Shown here: in pieces, positions 7,751-15,826 of the stretch
Layout: each line of letters begins with the position of its first letter
Position numbering within the stretch: the stretch's first letter is position 1
DNA from: Lachnospiraceae bacterium
GTDB lineage: Bacteria; Bacillota; Clostridia; Lachnospirales; Lachnospiraceae
Reading direction: 5' to 3'
Length of the DNA stretch: 34,421 nucleotides
Assembly (NCBI GenBank): GCA_009774175.1
Contig: VSNG01000032.1
Location: 1-34,421, forward strand
Program-made: the position numbers and the translations under genes
The notes under the pieces: generated by a model
Databases searched by the model: none
Told to the model about the DNA's origin: nothing
Seen by the model: only the letters and a program-made list of their open reading frames with translations

Positions 7751-9091
7751 TCACCCGCCAGCCGCCTTCCAGTTTCTTCCAAAGTCGTTGTCGTCAAACA
7801 GCGACATCTGCCGGTAGCTCGTGCCATCCGGCAGAAAGGGCAGCTTCTCTCCCCGGCCCATCTGATTCTGATAGGTAAGGTTTCGTACGATGTAATTCTC
7901 CTCCAGTCTGGTAGGATACATCATTTTTCCGCTGCATGTAATAAAATAGAGGGCCCGTTTTAAAACTACGCCTATTTTCTTCAAATCGTCAAAGGTCAGA
8001 CTGCCAAAGCGTCTGGCCGCTATAATCCTTCCGGCGCTCTTAACGCCGACTCCCGGTATCCGCAAAAGCATATGATAATCCGCCCGGTTAATCTCTACAG
8101 GAAACTGTTCCAAATGCCGCACTGCCCAATCCGCCTTCGGATCAATGGCCGTATTGAAATCAGGCCGGTCTTCGGTCAAAAGCTCATCCACCTTAAAATC
8201 ATAAAAACGCAGAAGCCAGTCCGCCTGATACAGCCTGTGCTCGCGAAGAAGCGGCGGCCCTCCCGCCAGAGCCGGAAGATCCCTGTCCTCATTTACATTC
8301 ACGAAAGCGGAATAATACACTCTCTTTAAGGAAAATTTTTGGTAAAGATTCTCCGCCACCGACATGATCTGGTAATCGCTCTCCGGCAGCGCGCCGATCA
8401 CCATCTGCGTGGACTGCCCTGCCTCGCAAAAATGCGGCGCATGCTTATATAAGGTAAGTTCATTTTTATTTTCCGCAATGCCGTTCTGAATCTGACGCAT
8501 GGGTTTTAAGATATTTTTTCGATGCTTGTTGGGCGCAATCGCCCGGAGCCCCTCCGCTGTGGCCATCTCCAGATTCACACTCATACGGTCCGCAAGATAC
8601 CCTGTCCGCTGTATCAGAAAGGGATCCGCCCCGGGAATCGCCTTCACGTGGATGTAACCCTGAAACCGATAGACGGTGCGCAGCCTGTGCACCGTCTCGC
8701 AAAGCAGCTCCATGGTATAATCGGGGCTGTAAAGAATCCCCGAACTCAAAAATAAACCTTCTATATAATTGCGCCTGTAAAATTCCATGGTTAGTTCGCA
8801 CACTTCGTCAGGGGTGAAGGAGGCCCGCGGCACATCGTTCGAACTGCGGTTTACACAGTACCGGCAGTCATAAATGCACTCGTTGGTAAACAGAATCTTT
8901 AACAAAGAGATACATCTGCCATCCGCCGCAAAGCTGTGGCACAGTCCGGCAGCCACCGTGTTGCCGATTCCCTGTCCGTCATTTTTCCGAAAAGAACCGC
9001 TGGAACTACAGGAGACGTCGTATTTTGCCCCCTCGCCAAGTATTTTCAATTTCTCCATGATCGAAGTCTGCGGCGCAATCCTTACTTCCAT
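7751..9091 (-). CDS. TIGR03916-family putative DNA modification/repair radical SAM protein
   Basis: 446 residues from an ATG preceded by AGGGGTGACAGGA; a TTG nine codons upstream is also in frame but lacks a ribosome site. Numbered from that TTG, the radical SAM cluster motif CIYDCRYC has Cys81, Cys85 and Cys88 (72, 76 and 79 from the ATG). The N-terminal KYDVSCSSSG is characteristic of the family. Near the C-terminus LLRIPGVGVKSAGRIIAAR is a helix-hairpin-helix DNA-binding motif. Known facts stop at the family level: a [4Fe-4S]/S-adenosylmethionine enzyme suspected of acting on DNA. The substrate is unknown. It leads a two-gene unit with the TIGR03915 partner, and its promoter is bracketed by two LexA-like boxes. 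Confidence 0.9.
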   Translation of the reverse strand: MEVRIAPQTSIMEKLKILGEGAKYDVSCSSSGSFRKNDGQGIGNTVAAGLCHSFAADGRCISLLKILFTNECIYDCRYCVNRSSNDVPRASFTPDEVCELTMEFYRRNYIEGLFLSSGILYSPDYTMELLCETVHRLRTVYRFQGYIHVKAIPGADPFLIQRTGYLADRMSVNLEMATAEGLRAIAPNKHRKNILKPMRQIQNGIAENKNELTLYKHAPHFCEAGQSTQMVIGALPESDYQIMSVAENLYQKFSLKRVYYSAFVNVNEDRDLPALAGGPPLLREHRLYQADWLLRFYDFKVDELLTEDRPDFNTAIDPKADWAVRHLEQFPVEINRADYHMLLRIPGVGVKSAGRIIAARRFGSLTFDDLKKIGVVLKRALYFITCSGKMMYPTRLEENYIVRNLTYQNQMGRGEKLPFLPDGTSYRQMSLFDDNDFGRNWKAAGG

Positions 9092-9117
9092 TCCTGTCAC
9101 CCCTGTGTTTATTATCA

Positions 9118-9194
9118 AGAACGTTTGTTCTGTTTATGCATGTATCTTATCACATGCCGCCATCGTTTTCAAGTATTTTCCGAACATTCGTTCT
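9118..9194 (-). promoter_or_regulatory. SOS-type promoter with two LexA-like boxes
   Basis: On the minus strand TTGAAA (9167-9172) and TAAGAT (9144-9149) are 17 bases apart. One box, AGAACGTTTGTTCT (9118-9131), has perfect AGAAC/GTTCT arms and sits just downstream of the start site; a second, CGAACATTCGTTCT (9181-9194), sits just upstream of the -35. Both fit the Gram-positive LexA pattern GAAC-N4-GTTC. The arrangement predicts DNA-damage induction of the radical SAM pair. Confidence 0.7.
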
Positions 9195-9249
9195 TTCGGC
9201 CGGTTTTTTGTCATAATCCGCCCGAAAACGGGATAAATTGCGGGAAACA

Positions 9250-9278
9250 TTGCAATAAACGTAATCTTACAGTATAAT
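9250..9278 (+). promoter_or_regulatory. Promoter of the NSS transporter gene
   Basis: TTGCAA (9250-9255) and a perfect TATAAT (9273-9278) are 17 bases apart, 36 bases before the ATG. Confidence 0.7.
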
Positions 9279-9314
9279 CAGAGAATACGACATGTGAAAG
9301 GAAAGGATTTGTTT

Positions 9315-10712
9315 ATGGAAACGAATAAAACAAGAGGCAATTTTACCGGGAAAATCGGCTTTGTTCTGGCCGCTGCCGGCAGTGCAGTGGGACTTGGAAA
9401 TATCTGGCGGTTTCCTTATTTGGCGGCAAAGGACGGAGGCGGTCTGTTCCTTTTCTGCTATATCATTCTGGCTTTGACCTTTGGCTTCACCCTGCTTACT
9501 ACGGAAATCGCAATCGGCCGGAAAACGGCGCAAAGCCCGTTGACGGCATACGGCGTAATCCACCCGAAATGGAAAGGGCTCGGTGTGCTGGCAAGTCTTG
9601 TGCCGATTATTATTTTGCCATACTACCTTGCCATTGGCGGCTGGGTATTAAAGTATCTCACGGTTTTTATTACGGGGAAGACGACGGAGGCCGCAGCGGA
9701 CGGTTATTTTACCGGGTTTATCACAAAACAGGTCAGTCCCGTGGTATTTATGGTCATTTTCACCATACTTTCCGCCATTATCATCTTCGGCGGTGTGGAC
9801 AACGGCATTGAGCGGGCGAGCAAATTTATCATGCCCCTGCTCCTCATTCTGATTATTGGCATTTCCGTTTACGCGCTGACGCTGCGCCATACGGACGCGT
9901 CGGGGCTTGAGAGAACCGGGCTGGAAGGCCTGAAAATTTATCTGCTCCCAAGTTTTGAAGGCGTTACCCTGCAACAGTTTTTCCTGGTCGTTATGGACGC
10001 TCTTGGACAGCTGTTTTACTCCATCAGCGTTGCCATGGGCATTATGGTCGCCTACGGCTCCTACGTGAAAAAGGATGTGAATCTGATGCCTTCCATCAAC
10101 CAGATTGAAATTTTTGATACCGTAGTGGCATTACTTGCCGGAATGATGATCGTCCCTGCGGTCTATGTTTTCATGGGAACCGAGGGCATGTCCGCCGGAC
10201 CGGGGCTTATGTTTATCTCCCTGCCGAAAATTTTTGCCGCCATGGGATGGGTCGGAACCATCATCGGCATCCTGTTCTTTGTGATGGTAGCTTTTGCGGC
10301 GGTAACCTCCGCAGTGTCCATTATGGAAGCGATTGTTGCCAGTCTGATGGACAAGTTCCATTTATCCAGAAATAAGAGCACCGCCATTGTAACTGCCTAT
10401 GGAATCATTGTGGGAGCGATTGTCTGCTTCGGTTATAACTTCTTATACTTTGAATTAAAGCTGCCAAACGGCTCCATCGGTCAGCTTCTGGACGTTATGG
10501 ACTATGTCAGCAACAACTGCCTGATGCCGCTCGTCGCGCTTTTGACCTGTATTCTGATCGGCTGGGTTGTAAAGCCCAAGGTCATCATTGACGAAGTGAC
10601 CCAGGGCAAATATAAGTTCAACAGAAAACGCCTGTATATTGCCATGATCACCGTGATTGCCCCGGTGCTGCTGTTCCTGCTGTTATTGCAGTCGTTTGGT
10701 ATCTCTCTGTAA
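9315..10712 (+). CDS. Sodium-dependent amino-acid transporter, NSS/SNF family
   Basis: 465 residues, close to bacterial NSS proteins such as MhsT and LeuT. The N-terminal GNFTGKIGFVLAAAGSAVG and following LGNIWRFPY form the family's unwound first helix that binds sodium and substrate. About 11-12 hydrophobic segments span the rest, with NGIERASKFIMPLL and YSISVAMGIMVAYGSY at the places expected of helices 5 and 6. It is an inner-membrane sodium:amino-acid symporter; the substrate, perhaps tryptophan, tyrosine or a branched amino acid, cannot be told from sequence. The ATG follows GGAAAGG by 8 bases; a GTG seven codons upstream lacks a ribosome site. It is a single-gene unit with a promoter and a terminator. 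Confidence 0.93.
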   Translation: METNKTRGNFTGKIGFVLAAAGSAVGLGNIWRFPYLAAKDGGGLFLFCYIILALTFGFTLLTTEIAIGRKTAQSPLTAYGVIHPKWKGLGVLASLVPIIILPYYLAIGGWVLKYLTVFITGKTTEAAADGYFTGFITKQVSPVVFMVIFTILSAIIIFGGVDNGIERASKFIMPLLLILIIGISVYALTLRHTDASGLERTGLEGLKIYLLPSFEGVTLQQFFLVVMDALGQLFYSISVAMGIMVAYGSYVKKDVNLMPSINQIEIFDTVVALLAGMMIVPAVYVFMGTEGMSAGPGLMFISLPKIFAAMGWVGTIIGILFFVMVAFAAVTSAVSIMEAIVASLMDKFHLSRNKSTAIVTAYGIIVGAIVCFGYNFLYFELKLPNGSIGQLLDVMDYVSNNCLMPLVALLTCILIGWVVKPKVIIDEVTQGKYKFNRKRLYIAMITVIAPVLLFLLLLQSFGISL

Positions 10713-10744
10713 TATTGAACTATAAAGGCATACGCAAATAAAAA

Positions 10745-10789
10745 CCCGAAAACAGTCACCAATTCGTAGATGACTGCTTCCGGGTTTTT
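10745..10789 (+). terminator. Intrinsic terminator after the NSS transporter
   Basis: Arms CCCGAAAACAGTCACC and GATGACTGCTTCCGGG pair with few mismatches around an 8-base loop, followed by TTTTT. Preceding A residues could make it work on both strands. Confidence 0.85.
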
Positions 10790-10907
10790 CTTTTATCGGA
10801 GACGGAACCGGCTGGCGTAAACGCCGGCTCCCACATATCCAATGTAGTCTGCGTACAGAGAATCCTGCAGTCCCGCGTAAAGAGTCCACTCAGTCCAAAC
10901 CGTTCTC

Positions 10908-10936
10908 TTGAATCATATGTCTGTTTCTGCTATCAT
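10908..10936 (+). promoter_or_regulatory. Promoter of the aadE-type gene
   Basis: TTGAAT (10908-10913) and TATCAT (10931-10936) are 17 bases apart, 23 bases before the ATG. Confidence 0.5.
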
Positions 10937-10959
10937 AATCAATAAAGGGAGGGGAGCTT

Positions 10960-11850
10960 ATGCGCACAGAAGAAGAAATGTACCGCTTATTTCGGGATAT
11001 TGCAGACGCCGACGACCGAATTCTGGCCATCTACCTGAACGGCTCAAGAACCAATGATAACGCGCCGAGGGATATTTTTCAGGACTACGACATTGTGTAC
11101 GTGGTGACAGATACGCTGCCTTTTATTGAAGATAAAGACTGGATATCCGGCTTCGGCCATATTCTCTATATGCAGTATCCCGACGAATTTCCCGGCTGTC
11201 AGGCTGACCGCGCTAACTTCTATGGCTGGCTGATGCAGTTTAGAGACGGCAACCGGGTTGATCTGCATGTGGAAAGCCTGGCCCACGCAAAGGTACATAT
11301 TTTTGATGATAAGCTCTGTAAAATACTTTATGATAAGAAGCATATCCTGCCCGCGATCCCTGCGGCAACGGACGAAGACCGACATGTAAAGCAGCCCACC
11401 GAAGCGCAGGTCAGATTCTGTTCCAACGAATTCTGGTGGTGCAGTAACAATCTGGCAAAAGGTCTCTGGCGCGGGGAAATGCCCTATGTACAGGATATGG
11501 CCAATACCATCGTTCGCAAACAGCTTGAAAAAATGCTCTCCTGGAAGGTGGGCATCGACACCGGCTTTTCGGTAAGCGTCGGTAAATCCGCCAAATATAT
11601 TTCCCGCTGGCTCAGTCCCGAGGAATATCAGACCTATCTGGATACCTATTTCGGCGGCCGTATCGAAGACGGCTGGAACGCCGTTTTTACCATGTGCGAT
11701 CTGATGGAACGCACCACAGACTATGTGGCCGACAGGCTCGGTTATACTTACGACCGCAACGAGGGAAAGGCCGCAAGGTCGTTTTTGGAGCATGTGCGGC
11801 AGCTCCCCCGGGATGCATCTGAAATATTCAGCAAAACACAGGATGTTTAA
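10960..11850 (+). CDS. aadE: AadE-type aminoglycoside 6-adenylyltransferase
   Basis: 296 residues, the usual size of ANT(6) enzymes. The nucleotidyltransferase signature LNGSRTND followed by QDYDIVYVV holds the two metal-binding aspartates, and a third conserved acidic stretch is NRVDLHV. Later family segments are present (CSNEFWWCSNNLAKGLWR, QLEKMLSWKVGI, GKSAKYISRWL). Characterised members adenylylate streptomycin at the 6-position. This gene sits among housekeeping genes with ordinary composition and no mobile element, which suggests a chromosomal homologue; its resistance phenotype is unproven. The start follows a strong GGGAGGGGAGC site. asnA follows 65 bases downstream on the same strand and may be cotranscribed. 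Confidence 0.88.
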   Translation: MRTEEEMYRLFRDIADADDRILAIYLNGSRTNDNAPRDIFQDYDIVYVVTDTLPFIEDKDWISGFGHILYMQYPDEFPGCQADRANFYGWLMQFRDGNRVDLHVESLAHAKVHIFDDKLCKILYDKKHILPAIPAATDEDRHVKQPTEAQVRFCSNEFWWCSNNLAKGLWRGEMPYVQDMANTIVRKQLEKMLSWKVGIDTGFSVSVGKSAKYISRWLSPEEYQTYLDTYFGGRIEDGWNAVFTMCDLMERTTDYVADRLGYTYDRNEGKAARSFLEHVRQLPRDASEIFSKTQDV

Positions 11851-11915
11851 CGCTGTTGCAATTTCCTGTAAAATAAAAATCGGGCCTGCCGCCCGTATAA
11901 AAAGTGAGGTAACAC

Positions 11916-12926
11916 ATGGAACATTTAATTATTCCCGAAGATTACAAATCTGCGCTGAATCTGCACGACACCCAGATCGGCATTAAGACCGTCAAGGACT
12001 TCTTTCAGGCACAGCTTGCGGAAAGACTGCACCTGCTGCGGGTGTCCGCTCCCCTTTTCGTGGAGCCGGCCTCCGGCCTCAACGATAACTTAAACGGCGT
12101 GGAACGTCCCGTCACTTTCGGCATTAAAGAACAGGACGACGCGCCGGCTGAGATCGTACACTCTCTGGCAAAATGGAAGCGTATGGCGCTCGGTAAATAC
12201 GGCTTTTCCCACGGTGAAGGGCTTTACACCGATATGAGCGCCATCCGCAGGGACGAGGCAACCGACAACATCCACTCGATCTATGTAGATCAATGGGACT
12301 GGGAAAAAGTCATCTCCCGCGAGGAGCGCTGTATGGATTATCTGAAAGAAACGGTAAAAACAGTCTATAAGGCGCTGCGCAAAACGGAAAAGTACATGGC
12401 CATCCAGTATGACTACATAGACGAAATTCTTCCTCATGATATCTTTTTCATCACCACCCAGGCGCTTGAGGATCTCTACCCGGGCACTACGCCCAAAGAG
12501 CGTGAATACCTGATTACCAGAGAGAAAGGCGCGGTCTGCCTCATGCAGATCGGGGATCTTCTCGCCTCCGGTGAAAAGCACGACGGCCGCGCGCCGGACT
12601 ACGACGACTGGAGCCTGAATGCGGACATTCTGGTCTATTATCCCGTGCTCGATATTGCGCTGGAGCTGTCGTCCATGGGCATCCGCGTGGATAAGGACGC
12701 GCTTTTGTCCCAGCTGGACAAAGCGGGCTGTCCGGAACGGGCAAAGCTGCCATTCCAGAAAGGGATTCTCGACGAAACGCTGCCCTTCACCATCGGCGGC
12801 GGTATCGGTCAGTCCCGCATCTGTATGTTTTTCCTGCGCAAAGCCCATATCGGAGAGGTACAGTGCTCCCTGTGGCCGGAGGAAATCGCAAGAGAAGCTC
12901 TTGCAAACGGCATTCAATTACTGTAA
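11916..12926 (+). CDS. asnA: Asparagine synthetase A (aspartate-ammonia ligase)
   Basis: 336 residues, full family length. It makes asparagine from aspartate, ammonia and ATP in the cytoplasm using a class II tRNA-synthetase-like fold. Recognisable blocks are VSAPLFVEPASGLNDNLNG, the KWKRMALGKYGF segment, EGLYTDMSAIRRDE, YVDQWDWEKV, and the C-terminal GGGIGQSRICMFFLRK with its ATP-binding arginine. The start follows GTGAGGTAACAC. No T-box leader is visible in the short gap to the preceding gene, so tRNA-dependent control is not indicated. A bidirectional terminator follows the gene. Confidence 0.96.
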   Translation: MEHLIIPEDYKSALNLHDTQIGIKTVKDFFQAQLAERLHLLRVSAPLFVEPASGLNDNLNGVERPVTFGIKEQDDAPAEIVHSLAKWKRMALGKYGFSHGEGLYTDMSAIRRDEATDNIHSIYVDQWDWEKVISREERCMDYLKETVKTVYKALRKTEKYMAIQYDYIDEILPHDIFFITTQALEDLYPGTTPKEREYLITREKGAVCLMQIGDLLASGEKHDGRAPDYDDWSLNADILVYYPVLDIALELSSMGIRVDKDALLSQLDKAGCPERAKLPFQKGILDETLPFTIGGGIGQSRICMFFLRKAHIGEVQCSLWPEEIAREALANGIQLL

Positions 12927-12948
12927 TGATTTAGCGCACCGCAAAAAA

Positions 12949-12989
12949 CCGGCCGGCAAATCCTCTGGGATCTGCCGGTCGGTTTTCTT
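12949..12989. terminator. Bidirectional terminator between asnA and the Dabb gene
   Basis: Arms CCGGCCGGCAAATCC and GGGATCTGCCGGTCGG pair around a TCT loop. TTTTCTT follows on the plus strand and TTTTTTG on the minus strand, so it can end both converging transcripts. Confidence 0.85.
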
Positions 12990-12992
12990 ACC

Positions 12993-13277
12993 TTACTCCT
13001 CACAGTCAAATATAGTCTTCTGCTCGATATACTGCCCGTACTGCGCCTTCCATTCCTGATGCATCGGGGACGCGTCATAAATCGCAAGACCCTCCGGCGT
13101 AAGAATCATCTCGATCATCAGGTCGTGTCTGTTTGGACGGTCAGAATTGGAGCGGTGCAGCGTCACCCGGCTTACGCCGTCAAGGGCAAGCGCCTTTTCA
13201 AACAATTCCGCGATTTCAGGAAGCATACCGCCCACATCCGTATTCTCTCTGAATTTTACGATAATATAATGTTTCAT
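12993..13277 (-). CDS. Dabb-family alpha/beta-barrel protein
   Basis: 94 residues from an ATG preceded by AGGAGGAAGG; longer in-frame starts have no ribosome site. It matches the stress-responsive A/B barrel (Dabb) fold: MKHYIIVKFRENTD, then the RVTLHRSN strand and a C-terminal ASPMHQEWKAQYG. Such small proteins dimerise and their roles are mostly unknown. It follows the GH31 gene by 34 bases on the same strand, so it is probably cotranscribed with it and could help in xyloside metabolism (inference). Confidence 0.8.
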   Translation of the reverse strand: MKHYIIVKFRENTDVGGMLPEIAELFEKALALDGVSRVTLHRSNSDRPNRHDLMIEMILTPEGLAIYDASPMHQEWKAQYGQYIEQKTIFDCEE

Positions 13278-13311
13278 CCTTCCTCCTATCCCCGCACAAT
13301 TCCGACTACCA

Positions 13312-15624
13312 TTATTTCCGCACAAGCTTCACGCTGCCTTCCACACTGGAAACCTCCTCCATACCATGAATGACAAGGGTGGGTTCCTTCTCCGGCCGGT
13401 CAGTCACGAAGGACACCGTATCGCCCCGCCGCGCTGCTTTCGCCTTCATCACAATTTGACCAGTCAGGTCAGTAATTTCGCAGACCGCCTCCTCACCGTC
13501 AGCAAGGGCATACAAGTGCAGCTCCAACCCTTCGGTATAATCGTAATCCGGCAGTTCTTCGTTTCCGCCCCATGCCAACAGGGTGTTTTCCCGCACAAAG
13601 ACAGGCAGGGAAAAATAATCGTAGGTTTCCCGATACCAACGGCCGCCTTCCCGTTCGCCTCCATCCAGAAGATGCGTCCACTTTCCTTCCGGCAGATAAT
13701 ATTCCGCCTTGCCGTCTTCCCTGAAAATGGGCGCAACCAGAAGGGAATCGCCCATCATGTACTGCATATCCAGATCCTTCATGCCAGACTCCTTCGGAAA
13801 TTCCAGAATCATGGGCCGCATCATGGGCACTCCCGTCTCGTGGGAACAAACGGCCTGCCTGTACAGATAAGGCATCAGGCGGCATTTCACATGCACGAAA
13901 TGCCTTGCCACATCGCAGGCCTCCTCGTCAAACAGCCATGGCACCCGGTAGCTCTGAGAACCGTGCAGCCTGCTGTGTGAGGAAAAAATGCCAAACTGTA
14001 ACCATCTCTTGTAGATATCCGGGCTGGCCGTCTTCTCGAACCCGGATATATCATGACTCCAGAAAGAGAATCCGCTCATGGCAAAGCTTAAACCTCCCCG
14101 CAAAGTTTCCGCCATGGAAGGGTAGGATGCGGAGCAGTCGCCGCCCCAGTGTACCGGGAACTGTTGGCCGCCGGCGGTGGCGCTTCTGGCAAAGAGCACC
14201 GCCTCGCCTTCTCCCTTCACTTCCTTTAACAGCTCAAACACCGTCCGATTATAGAGATAACTATAATAGTTGTGCATACTCAGCGGATCCGCGCCGTCCG
14301 CATATGCCACGTCAATGGGTATGCGCTCGCCAAAATCCGTCTTAAAGCAGTCCACACCCATATCTAACAGCGTCCTCAGCTTATCCTGATACCATTTCCG
14401 TGCGGCAGGATTTGTGAAGTCTACCAGCGCAATACCCGGATTCCAGAAATCAATCTGCTTCGCTCCCCTGCCGTCCGCGCGCATCACAAAATAGCCGTTT
14501 TCCTTCCCTTCTTTGAAAAAGGGCGTACCCTGGGCAATATACGGATTGATCCAGACGCAGATCCTTAATCCCTTTTCCTTCTTATAACGGGTAAGCATAT
14601 CCTTCACGTCGGAAAAGGTCTGGTCGTCCCACTCAAAATCACACCAGTGCAAAGCCTTCATCCAATAGCAGTCGAAATGGAACACCCGAAGGGGAATCCG
14701 ACGATCCGCCATGCCGTCGATAAAGGAGCTGGTGGTCTGCTCATCGTACTTCGTGGTAAAGGAAGTTGTAAGCCACAGACCGAAGCTCCATGCGGGCGGC
14801 AGAGCAGGCTTCCCTGTCATATCCGTATAGCGGACCAGAACCTCCTTTGGACTCGGCCCATAAATAAAGTGATAGCGAAGCTCCTCGCCCGGTACGGAAA
14901 AGCCCACATACTCCACCTTCTCGCTGGCAACCTCAAAGGAAACGGGCGTCGCATGATCCACAAAAACGCCGTAGCCTTCGTTTGTCATATAAAAGGGAAT
15001 ATTTTTATAGGAAACCTGAGAGGAAGTACCGCCGTCCTCATTCCACATTTCCACCACCTGACCGTTCTTTACAAAAGAGGTAAACTGTTCGCCCAGACCG
15101 TAAACCCGCTCGCCCGCTTTCAGAGAAAGCTCCGTGACCATGTACGGCTCATGCCGCTCGGAGAGATAGTTTTCTCTCGGAAACATGGTGCTTGACTCTT
15201 TATTCCAGCGGATATAGCCAAGGTTGCGGAAACCGCATTCGGTTATCACGTTTCCTTCCGCCTCAAAACGATAAGTACCTTCTCTCCTGTCAAAACGCAC
15301 CGTCACGTCGCCGCTTGTCATAACCGCTTCGTACTCTTCGATGTATACTTCAAAATCCGTATTTTGACCATTTAAGTCAAATCTGGCCTCCCGATCCTCA
15401 TATGCTTCGTAATGTCTTGCCTTCACCAGAATATTATTCTCGGCAAATGCAATAAAATCAATGGTAATCGTGGTGATGTTCTGCGCGTCCCCTCTGCCTA
15501 AAATCTTTCTCTCCGGCGCCACAATGCGCATCCCTCTTTCAGTCTTTTCCGCATAAAAGCCCTGCGATGCGTAGGACGGCGCCATATTCTCACTGCGTAC
15601 CCAATACCCTTCCGTAAATTTCAT
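13312..15624 (-). CDS. GH31 alpha-xylosidase, YicI type
   Basis: 770 residues, matching E. coli YicI in length and layout: N-terminal beta-sandwich with YGLGEQF near 175, catalytic barrel with the nucleophile Asp430 in KTDFGE and the acid/base Asp496 in HWGGDC, then FSFWSHDISGF, SSHSRLHGS and C-terminal beta domains. KTDFGE and the FARSATAGGQQFPVHWGGD block favour alpha-xylosidase over alpha-glucosidase. It has no signal peptide and should act in the cytoplasm, removing alpha-1,6-xylose from short xyloglucan pieces such as isoprimeverose. The ATG follows AAGGAGG. It lies downstream of the broken ABC binding-protein gene but behind its terminator; candidate promoter elements (TATAAT at 15691-15696; TTGACC-17-TATAAG nearer the start) suggest separate transcription. 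Confidence 0.92.
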   Translation of the reverse strand: MKFTEGYWVRSENMAPSYASQGFYAEKTERGMRIVAPERKILGRGDAQNITTITIDFIAFAENNILVKARHYEAYEDREARFDLNGQNTDFEVYIEEYEAVMTSGDVTVRFDRREGTYRFEAEGNVITECGFRNLGYIRWNKESSTMFPRENYLSERHEPYMVTELSLKAGERVYGLGEQFTSFVKNGQVVEMWNEDGGTSSQVSYKNIPFYMTNEGYGVFVDHATPVSFEVASEKVEYVGFSVPGEELRYHFIYGPSPKEVLVRYTDMTGKPALPPAWSFGLWLTTSFTTKYDEQTTSSFIDGMADRRIPLRVFHFDCYWMKALHWCDFEWDDQTFSDVKDMLTRYKKEKGLRICVWINPYIAQGTPFFKEGKENGYFVMRADGRGAKQIDFWNPGIALVDFTNPAARKWYQDKLRTLLDMGVDCFKTDFGERIPIDVAYADGADPLSMHNYYSYLYNRTVFELLKEVKGEGEAVLFARSATAGGQQFPVHWGGDCSASYPSMAETLRGGLSFAMSGFSFWSHDISGFEKTASPDIYKRWLQFGIFSSHSRLHGSQSYRVPWLFDEEACDVARHFVHVKCRLMPYLYRQAVCSHETGVPMMRPMILEFPKESGMKDLDMQYMMGDSLLVAPIFREDGKAEYYLPEGKWTHLLDGGEREGGRWYRETYDYFSLPVFVRENTLLAWGGNEELPDYDYTEGLELHLYALADGEEAVCEITDLTGQIVMKAKAARRGDTVSFVTDRPEKEPTLVIHGMEEVSSVEGSVKLVRK

Positions 15625-15730
15625 TCTCTTTCCTCCTTATACTTGTTTTAACTGTTTCGGTCAATTTTAAATAAAAAGGAATCTCCTCTCATTATAACCG
15701 CAAACACATTCTCCTGCACCATTTTTCCTG

Positions 15731-15764
15731 AAAAAGAGGCACGACTGTCCGGCCGTGCCCCTCT
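15731..15764 (-). terminator. Intrinsic terminator after the sugar-binding protein gene
   Basis: On the minus strand AGAGGGGCACG and CGTGCCTCT pair around a 10-base loop with one bulge, followed by TTTTTC. It lies about 60 bases after the ancestral TAG at 15827, which is the normal spacing, and inside the out-of-frame extension of the damaged gene. Confidence 0.8.
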
Positions 15765-15826
15765 CCTGCTGATTGCTTATCCTTATATGGAAATACTCTC
15801 GAAATACTCTCCCGAAGGACATTCTC

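Noticed and set aside
10800..10835. A second GC-rich hairpin after the NSS terminator
   Set aside because: The stem is short, imperfect and lacks a T-tract, and a convincing terminator already stands upstream.
11851..11915. T-box or other riboswitch leader for asnA
   Set aside because: The gap is only 65 bases and contains neither a specifier stem nor the T-box sequence.
12090..12917. A 275-codon open frame on the minus strand
   Set aside because: It is antisense to asnA, whose full-length family match is clear.
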